A stretch of 12,121 nucleotides of DNA from an uncultured Lachnospiraceae bacterium (GTDB taxonomy: Bacteria > Bacillota > Clostridia > Lachnospirales > Lachnospiraceae), in contig CAJOQZ010000093.1 of assembly GCA_905236585.1 (NCBI GenBank), positions 1 to 12,121 on the forward strand, written 5' to 3'. How positions within the stretch are numbered: the first letter of the stretch is position 1; each line of letters starts with the position of its first letter. The notes beneath the pieces are model-generated. The model made no database searches. It was not told the origin of the DNA and saw only the letters and a list, made by a program, of their open reading frames with translations. The translations under genes and the position numbers were made by a program. Positions 8,041 to 12,121 of the stretch are shown piece after piece.

Positions 8041-8128
8041 GATACATATCCTTTTTTTATATAAATGATTTGAGCAATAATGGGTGATTCACGGATTGTT
8101 CCGCAGTTTGCACGCCCATGAGCCGACT

Positions 8129-9229
8129 TTATTCAAAGTTCTCCGCCGTCTTGATTTCTACGATCTGCGTGCAGTACGGCTCAAATTTGGTTTTCATATC
8201 ATCCAAATCATATCCGATCGCCTCCGCCGTTTCCGTATTGATCGTCGCCGTGCCGTTGTCAAATGTCCGAACCGGCATTGTCGCCGTATCTTCGCCGTCA
8301 ACAAGGATCTGCGCCACCATGTCCGCCGTTTCAACGCCTAAGTTTGCGTAATCGACACCGTAGCCTAAGAACGCACCGTTTAGCGCAAAGGAATCCGCTC
8401 CGGTATAATGCGGGATTCCCGCCTGTGCAAGCGTCTCATAGATTGCCAGTTCCGCATTCATGATCGTGTTGTCGGTCGGCGTAAATACCGCATCCACTCC
8501 GTCCGCTACGAGCGCCTGCGCCGCAAGCGTCACTTCGTCCGCCGTCGTTCCGGTGCGCTCGACATAGGAGATGCCTTTATCCTCCAAATATTTTTTCGCA
8601 TCCGCAATCGGCGTCGCCGAAGAATCCTGTCCGACGTCATATAATAAACCGATTTTGGATGCATCCGGGTTTGCCGCGAAAATCAGGTTCATGATCGCAT
8701 TGGAATCCAGAAAATCCGACGTCCCCGTGATGTTCGCACCCGGCGCCTCCAGCGAATCCACCAGTTCCGCCGCAACCGGATCGGACACCGCCGCGAAAAC
8801 AACCGGAATGCCGTTGTCCTCGGTTGCCGCTTGCATCGCCATTGCCACCGGCGTCGCCACGCCGACCATCAGATCTACGTCATCCGCGATAAAATTCGCA
8901 ATGATCTGATCCATTACGTTCGCGTCCGCGTTGCAGTTGTCATACTTGACTTCAAACCGCACGCCTTTTTCGGTTCCAAGTTCCTCCAGCCGTTCTTCCA
9001 CGTTTTCAACGATCTGATTTAACGACGCATGGTCGACATAGTTGCAGATGCCGACGGAAAAAACCGCCTCATCCCCGTCGTCTTCGCCCGACGCATCTGC
9101 GGTTCCTTCTCCGACGGAAGTCCCGTCATTGACAACTGCCTCGTTTCCCTGCCCGGAATTGCTGCCACATGCGGCAAAAGAAAACATCATTGCCGCCGCA
9201 AGTATCATTGATAGCACTCTCTTTTTCAT
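8129..9229 (-). CDS. trpX: ABC transporter substrate-binding lipoprotein (TrpX-like)
   Basis: Membrane-anchored binding protein of 366 residues that would capture substrate outside the cell. It has a lipoprotein signal peptide: KKR, a hydrophobic core and lipobox FAAC with the modified cysteine at residue 21. A Gly/Asp/Glu-rich linker covers residues 22-55. The rest fits the ABC_sub_bind family (PF04392), with the characteristic segment FAAVSDPVAAELV (145-157) followed by PGANITGTSDF (163-173). GAGGAG lies 9 bases before the ATG. First gene after the T-box leader. Members of this family with tryptophan T-boxes have been named TrpX. The symbol is used on that basis and on the UGG specifier. 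The bound ligand is inferred, and tyrosine or another aromatic compound cannot be excluded. Confidence 0.88.
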   Translation of the reverse strand: MKKRVLSMILAAAMMFSFAACGSNSGQGNEAVVNDGTSVGEGTADASGEDDGDEAVFSVGICNYVDHASLNQIVENVEERLEELGTEKGVRFEVKYDNCNADANVMDQIIANFIADDVDLMVGVATPVAMAMQAATEDNGIPVVFAAVSDPVAAELVDSLEAPGANITGTSDFLDSNAIMNLIFAANPDASKIGLLYDVGQDSSATPIADAKKYLEDKGISYVERTGTTADEVTLAAQALVADGVDAVFTPTDNTIMNAELAIYETLAQAGIPHYTGADSFALNGAFLGYGVDYANLGVETADMVAQILVDGEDTATMPVRTFDNGTATINTETAEAIGYDLDDMKTKFEPYCTQIVEIKTAENFE

Positions 9230-9267
9230 TTCTTTACGCTCCTCTTCATAACACCTTTTTTACAACC

Positions 9268-9299
9268 GCATAAGGAGTCTGCGCAAACCTCCTTTATGC
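9268..9299 (-). other. Hairpin in the 5' UTR enclosing an AGGAGG sequence
   Basis: GCATAAGGAG (9268-9277) and CTCCTTTATGC (9289-9299) can form a 10-bp stem with one bulged base. It lies between the T-box terminator and the lipoprotein start. On the minus strand the stem holds AAAGGAGG, which is too far from the real start to be its ribosome site. No T-run follows, so it is not a terminator. Confidence 0.5.
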
Positions 9300-9310
9300 C
9301 TGCGGAACAT

Positions 9311-9346
9311 AAAAAAACTGTCCCGCAAAAAAAATTGCTGGGACAG
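9311..9346 (-). terminator. T-box terminator hairpin
   Basis: On the minus strand CTGTCCC (9346-9340) pairs with GGGACAG (9324-9318). The stem is extended by GCAA/TTGC with one bulge and followed by seven T (9317-9311). CCTGTCCC also serves the competing antiterminator, as expected for a T-box switch. Confidence 0.9.
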
Positions 9347-9596
9347 GATTGTACTTCTCCTGCGGTGCCACCCGGCTTGACGTCATGCCGACGCCCTCTC
9401 AACGCGTACCATCATACGCCGGTCTTTGATTACGGGGAACCCTCGCCCCGGCGCACATACTCGGAAAAATAATATGTGTTCCTTTCTGATTGCCCTCGGA
9501 AGTCCATTCAACACTTACATTACCTGCCACCCTCGCACCACCGGCGGCTCGCTCATAGGAAAGCGGTAAGGTCTACTCACTCTTCCTCATCGGTTT
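9311..9596 (-). promoter_or_regulatory. T-box riboswitch, tryptophan type (specifier UGG)
   Basis: Untranslated leader that senses tRNA charging and permits read-through when uncharged tRNA binds. Stem I is delimited by GGAAG/CTTCC and CTTAC/GTAAG. These enclose a specifier loop with AGTGAGTAG on one side and TGTTGAATGGA on the other. The triplet in the standard position after GAA is TGG (9506-9504), the Trp codon. Distal loop elements ATGAGCGAG and GGTGGTGCGAG match the conserved stem I tip. The T-box itself is GGGTGGCACCGCAGG (9373-9359). Its bulge UGGC would pair with a tRNA end GCCA, that is discriminator G73, which is standard for bacterial tRNA-Trp. The antiterminator forms by CAGG with CCTG and GGG with CCC, competing with the terminator. 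Upstream base set from the promoter position. Confidence 0.92.
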
Positions 9597-9601
9597 ATAA
9601 C

Positions 9602-9630
9602 AGACTACCAAACCCGTTCGGTTTTGTCAA
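9602..9630 (-). promoter_or_regulatory. Promoter of the T-box operon
   Basis: On the minus strand TTGACA (9630-9625) and TAGTCT (9607-9602) are 17 bases apart. The -10 box is weak but is preceded by TGG, an extended -10 element. The spacer holds a small inverted repeat, AAACC-GAACG-GGTTT. The start of transcription would fall near 9595, just before the T-box stem I. Confidence 0.7.
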
Positions 9631-9651
9631 CAAAAAAATATTACTACGGAA

Positions 9652-9698
9652 AATGGCGCGAGATATGAACACCGACTTGTGATCATATTCGCGCCATT
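9652..9698 (-). terminator. Long hairpin after tRNA-Leu, probable terminator
   Basis: A perfect 10-bp stem (AATGGCGCGA at 9652-9661 with TCGCGCCATT at 9689-9698) is extended after one bulged base by ATATGA/TCATAT. On the minus strand it begins 4 bases after the tRNA-Leu 3' end and is followed by TTTTCC, then further on by TATTTTTTT. The U-tract directly at the stem is short, so efficiency is uncertain. Confidence 0.6.
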
Positions 9699-9701
9699 AA
9701 G

Positions 9702-9783
9702 TGCGGATAACAGGACTTGAACCTGCACGGGGTATCCCACCAGAACCTAAATCTGGCGCGTCTGCCAATTCCGCCATATCCGC
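9702..9783 (-). tRNA. tRNA-Leu(TAG)
   Basis: A complete 82-base type II tRNA on the minus strand. Acceptor GCGGATA/TATCCGC with discriminator A, anticodon stem CCAGA/TCTGG around loop TTTAGGT (anticodon TAG, reading CUA), a long variable arm with GGG/CCC, and a T arm GCAGG-TTCAAGT-CCTGT. CCA is not encoded. No convincing promoter is seen directly upstream. It may be read from the two-component operon or from a promoter within the pseudo-tRNA region. Confidence 0.96.
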
Positions 9784-9798
9784 CTACTTATGCCGCGC

Positions 9799-9859
9799 GG
9801 CGCGTCTGCCTCCCATTGAACGTTAGTAGTTCAATGGGCTTGAAATCCGCCATATCCGC
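9799..9859 (-). pseudogene. Broken 5'-half copy of tRNA-Leu interrupted by a hairpin
   Basis: Read on the minus strand, 9859-9843 repeats the first 17 bases of tRNA-Leu(TAG) with one mismatch (GCGGATATGGCGGATTT). 9810-9799 repeats the later D-arm segment (GGCAGACGCGCC) exactly. Between them, in the position of the D loop, are 32 bases containing a perfect inverted repeat: CCCATTGAAC (9812-9821) and GTTCAATGGG (9829-9838) with a 7-base loop. Everything beyond the D arm is missing. The fragment lies about 15 bp upstream of the intact tRNA, separated by the palindrome GCCGCGCGGC (9792-9801, overlapping its end). Confidence 0.7.
9812..9838. repeat. Perfect 10-bp inverted repeat inside the tRNA-Leu fragment
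   Basis: CCCATTGAAC and GTTCAATGGG flank the loop GTTAGTA. It has no T-run on either side, so it is not an intrinsic terminator. It may be a small inserted palindromic element. Confidence 0.75.
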
Positions 9860-9872
9860 TCGTCGCACCAAA

Positions 9873-10640
9873 CTATTCTCTCTTCTCGAAAAAACCTTCA
9901 ATCTCCGCCATCAACTGGTCGGGGGGCATAGTTTTTAACAAATATTTCTCCGGCTTCAGAGCCATCACGGACAGGACGCTCTCCTTGTCATTCTTCGCCG
10001 TCAAAAACATCACCGGCGTGTCCGCCGTCTGCGGCTCGCTGCGGATCATCTCCAGGACCTTCGGTCCGTCGATCACCGGCATCTCATAGTCGAGCAGGAT
10101 CAGATCCACCTGTTTTTTTGCCAAAAGCGTAATCGCGTTCGTCCCGGAATTTGCCATATAGACATGATACTTGTCCGACAGCCACAATTTTAACGTGCGA
10201 AGCATCGTCCCGTCGTCATCAACCACCAAAATATGCTTTTTCTTCTCCGACTTTTCTTCGTCCCGCATAATCCCTTCCAGCCGCTCGCATAGTTCCTTCA
10301 CATTCAGCGGACGCAAAAACGTTCCCGATACGAACCGCTCCGAATCCGACAGGCACTTCTTCGCCTGATCGATCTCCTCCTCGTTGCCGATCAGATACAG
10401 TTTCACCGCCTCATCGTCCTCTACCAAAAGATCCCGGATATATACCAAAAACTCCGCCATCTCGTCAACATTCTTATCCATATAGACAAGAACGATCTTC
10501 GGACGGTTGTCCATTTTGTTGAAATCATTGATCTTCGGTGAGCCAAGCACCACGTCGAACGCCTCTTCGGTCATGTTCTTAACCATAGCATTCACCATGA
10601 AGCTCTTGCCCGCGCTAATCAGTAAAACCCTTTTTTCCAT
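9873..10640 (-). CDS. Response regulator with degenerate N-terminal and intact C-terminal receiver
   Basis: A 255-residue cytosolic signalling protein. The C-terminal receiver (about 136-253) has every key residue: acidic cluster DDD (141-143), phospho-acceptor D184 in LILLDYEMP, T214 in FLTA and K236 in LLKTMPP. The N-terminal part (1-125) has a similar alternating pattern but carries SAG in place of the acidic pair, no clear acceptor Asp in IVLVYMDKN (49-57) and RP in place of KP (110-111). It is read here as a pseudo-receiver. There is no DNA-binding or enzymatic output domain, so it probably acts by protein contact or in a phosphorelay. It starts 5 bases after the hybrid kinase stop with only a weak AGTAGG ahead, suggesting translational coupling to the kinase. 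Confidence 0.88.
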   Translation of the reverse strand: MEKRVLLISAGKSFMVNAMVKNMTEEAFDVVLGSPKINDFNKMDNRPKIVLVYMDKNVDEMAEFLVYIRDLLVEDDEAVKLYLIGNEEEIDQAKKCLSDSERFVSGTFLRPLNVKELCERLEGIMRDEEKSEKKKHILVVDDDGTMLRTLKLWLSDKYHVYMANSGTNAITLLAKKQVDLILLDYEMPVIDGPKVLEMIRSEPQTADTPVMFLTAKNDKESVLSVMALKPEKYLLKTMPPDQLMAEIEGFFEKRE

Positions 10641-10645
10641 GCCTA

Positions 10646-12121
10646 CTATAGTATCGTAAGAAGTCGCTCTCTGTCAACCGCCGACAGATATTTTTTTATC
10701 TGCAAAAACTTCTCTGCCTGCTCATCCGGCATCCGGTAATCGGACAGCATCGTCATCACGTCGTCCGCGCTGTCAAAATCAAACGCCTCCACAAACTCCC
10801 GAACCGCGCCGAACGCCTCGGCAAGTTGCTCCTCATCGATCAGCGGACGGGCATCCGTATCGTCCGCTCCGAGCACCAACGGCGTCAATTTGTCATAGTA
10901 GGAACGATACAGTTTCAAAAGCCCCGGCGTGCGCTCCGCGATCTCACTAGCCGCCGCGCCGTCGCCTTCCTTCGCCCGGTCGCCGCACGCTTCGAGATAA
11001 GCGGCGTCCTCGGATAACTGCATCGCTCCGATCAAACGGGACGAACTTTTCAGCGCATGAACAAGAATCGTGTAATTCTCATAATCGCCCAGTTCAAAAT
11101 ACTGAGCGATGTCCGCTGATTTGACCGGAATGACCTCCAGAAAATCTTTCAGCACTGACATCAGAAGATCTTCGCTGCCGCAGTTTGCAATCGCCGTATC
11201 ATAATCGATGCTGGTAATTCCTTTCAGCGGCGACGTCTTATTGTCCGCATCCGACGCCGACCCGGACGGTGCCGCATTCCCGTCGGACGAAACATCCGCA
11301 CCGCCGTCCTTGTTCCCCATGCTTACATACTGCGCGTACCGCCCATCCGTTTCCGTAATCACTTTCTCCTGAGGGAGATAAGTCTGCACCATTTCCTCGA
11401 GGCGGCTGCTGTCAATCGGCTTGGATAAATAATCTGTAAAACCTTCCTTTAAGAAATACTCTCTTGACCCGGAAACCGCATTTGCGGTCAAAACGATCAC
11501 CGGCTTGCCGAGATTTCGATTCCCTTCCAGTTCCCACAAACGGTGCAGCGTCTCCGTTCCGTCCATCTTTGGCATACGCTGATCGAGAAAGATTATATCA
11601 TAATTATATTCTTTTGCTTTTTCCAGCGTTTCATATCCGCTTTCTGCTGTATCCACATTTATTAATGTATCTTTTAACAAGCCTTTTACCACCGTTAAAT
11701 TCATAGGCGTATCATCCACGACCAAAATCTGCGCGTCCGGCGCTATGAATGAAACGCGATATTTCTCGTTTCCGGCAATCGACGCCTGATACATTTCGGT
11801 AAAGTTCCCGATCGGCTCCCATTTTGTCACCTGCTGCTCGATCTTGAAATGGAAATCCGACCCTTCGCCGTAAATGCTCTCCACCTCAAGTTCCGTCCCC
11901 ATCAGCCGCAGGAGCTGCCGGACGATGCTCATCCCAAGCCCCGTACCTTCGATGTTCTTATTGCGTGATTCCTCAATCCGTTCAAATCGCGAGAAGAGTT
12001 TCTTCATGTCCTCTTCCTTGATTCCGATTCCGGTATCGACGACCTGCGCATACAAATTGATTCTCGTTTCATCAATCCTTTCAAAATCAATGTTCATCGT
12101 AATTGAACCGGTTTCGGTGTA
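10646..12121 (-). CDS. Hybrid sensor histidine kinase, C-terminal part (HATPase-REC-Hpt)
   Basis: 5' partial: on the minus strand the frame is open to the window edge. The residues before the first visible Met (12097) read YTETGSIT, the usual continuation of a kinase N-box, so sensor, dimerisation helix and phospho-His lie outside. Counting from that Met: HATPase G1 DTGIGI (21-26), F-box FSRFERIEESR (35-45) and G2 GTGLGMSIV (51-59). A receiver follows (about 123-240) with D128/D129, acceptor D172 in FLDQRMP and K226 in LSKP. After a Gly/Ser/Asp-rich linker (262-292) comes an Hpt domain (about 297-405) with H347 in VHALKSSSRLIGA. The last 70 residues are helical and unassigned. This is a multi-step phosphorelay kinase at the membrane or in the cytosol. 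The small receiver protein encoded next is its likely partner. Confidence 0.93.
   Translation of the reverse strand, partial: YTETGSITMNIDFERIDETRINLYAQVVDTGIGIKEEDMKKLFSRFERIEESRNKNIEGTGLGMSIVRQLLRLMGTELEVESIYGEGSDFHFKIEQQVTKWEPIGNFTEMYQASIAGNEKYRVSFIAPDAQILVVDDTPMNLTVVKGLLKDTLINVDTAESGYETLEKAKEYNYDIIFLDQRMPKMDGTETLHRLWELEGNRNLGKPVIVLTANAVSGSREYFLKEGFTDYLSKPIDSSRLEEMVQTYLPQEKVITETDGRYAQYVSMGNKDGGADVSSDGNAAPSGSASDADNKTSPLKGITSIDYDTAIANCGSEDLLMSVLKDFLEVIPVKSADIAQYFELGDYENYTILVHALKSSSRLIGAMQLSEDAAYLEACGDRAKEGDGAAASEIAERTPGLLKLYRSYYDKLTPLVLGADDTDARPLIDEEQLAEAFGAVREFVEAFDFDSADDVMTMLSDYRMPDEQAEKFLQIKKYLSAVDRERLLTIL

Noticed and set aside
8041..8128. Possible separate promoter or terminator between lipoprotein and permease genes
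   Set aside because: Only a short near-palindrome (GTGATTCAC) and an A/T stretch are present. No hairpin with T-run or paired -35/-10 boxes was found.
9652..9698. Operator or attachment site reading of the long inverted repeat
   Set aside because: Its position 4 bases after tRNA-Leu and its stem-loop form are better explained by transcript termination or 3' processing.

Overview
The window looks like a chromosomal segment of a low-to-mid GC Clostridia bacterium, most likely a member of the Lachnospiraceae. The grounds are AGGAGG-type ribosome binding sites, a T-box riboswitch, tRNA genes without an encoded CCA, a cytosolic LacI-sensor/GGDEF protein, and a transporter fused to signalling domains. 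The genus cannot be named from the sequence.

Left part, plus strand (1-4923): a diguanylate cyclase with a LacI-type sensor (its 5' end lies outside the window) is followed after 87 bp by an 890-residue protein. That protein joins a complete MATE-type membrane transporter, an RsbW/SpoIIAB-like GHKL ATPase domain and a divergent HD hydrolase-like domain. A rho-independent terminator at 4889-4923 closes the unit. The two genes are probably co-transcribed.

Convergence zone (4924-5340): about 260 bp of GC-rich palindromic repeats contain a 16-bp exact copy of the anticodon region of the neighbouring tRNA. Next come a strong hairpin terminator and tRNA-Thr(CGT) on the minus strand, with a clear promoter at 5368-5396.

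Middle, minus strand (9630 down to 5424): a promoter and a T-box leader control a substrate-binding lipoprotein, a permease, an ABC ATPase and an amidohydrolase. The specifier triplet reads UGG (Trp). The T-box bulge UGGC fits the G73 discriminator of tRNA-Trp. The operon is therefore probably a TrpXYZ-type tryptophan importer induced when charged tRNA-Trp is scarce, with a co-transcribed TIM-barrel hydrolase of unknown substrate.

Right part, minus strand (12121 down to 9652): the C-terminal part of a hybrid histidine kinase (HATPase, receiver, Hpt) is followed after 5 bp by a small protein with a degenerate receiver and a complete receiver. Downstream lie a broken 5'-half copy of tRNA-Leu interrupted by a perfect hairpin, an intact tRNA-Leu(TAG), and a long hairpin that probably ends its transcript.

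The most unusual items are the MATE-ATPase-HD fusion and the two cases of tRNA fragments lying beside palindromic sequence next to the parent tRNA.
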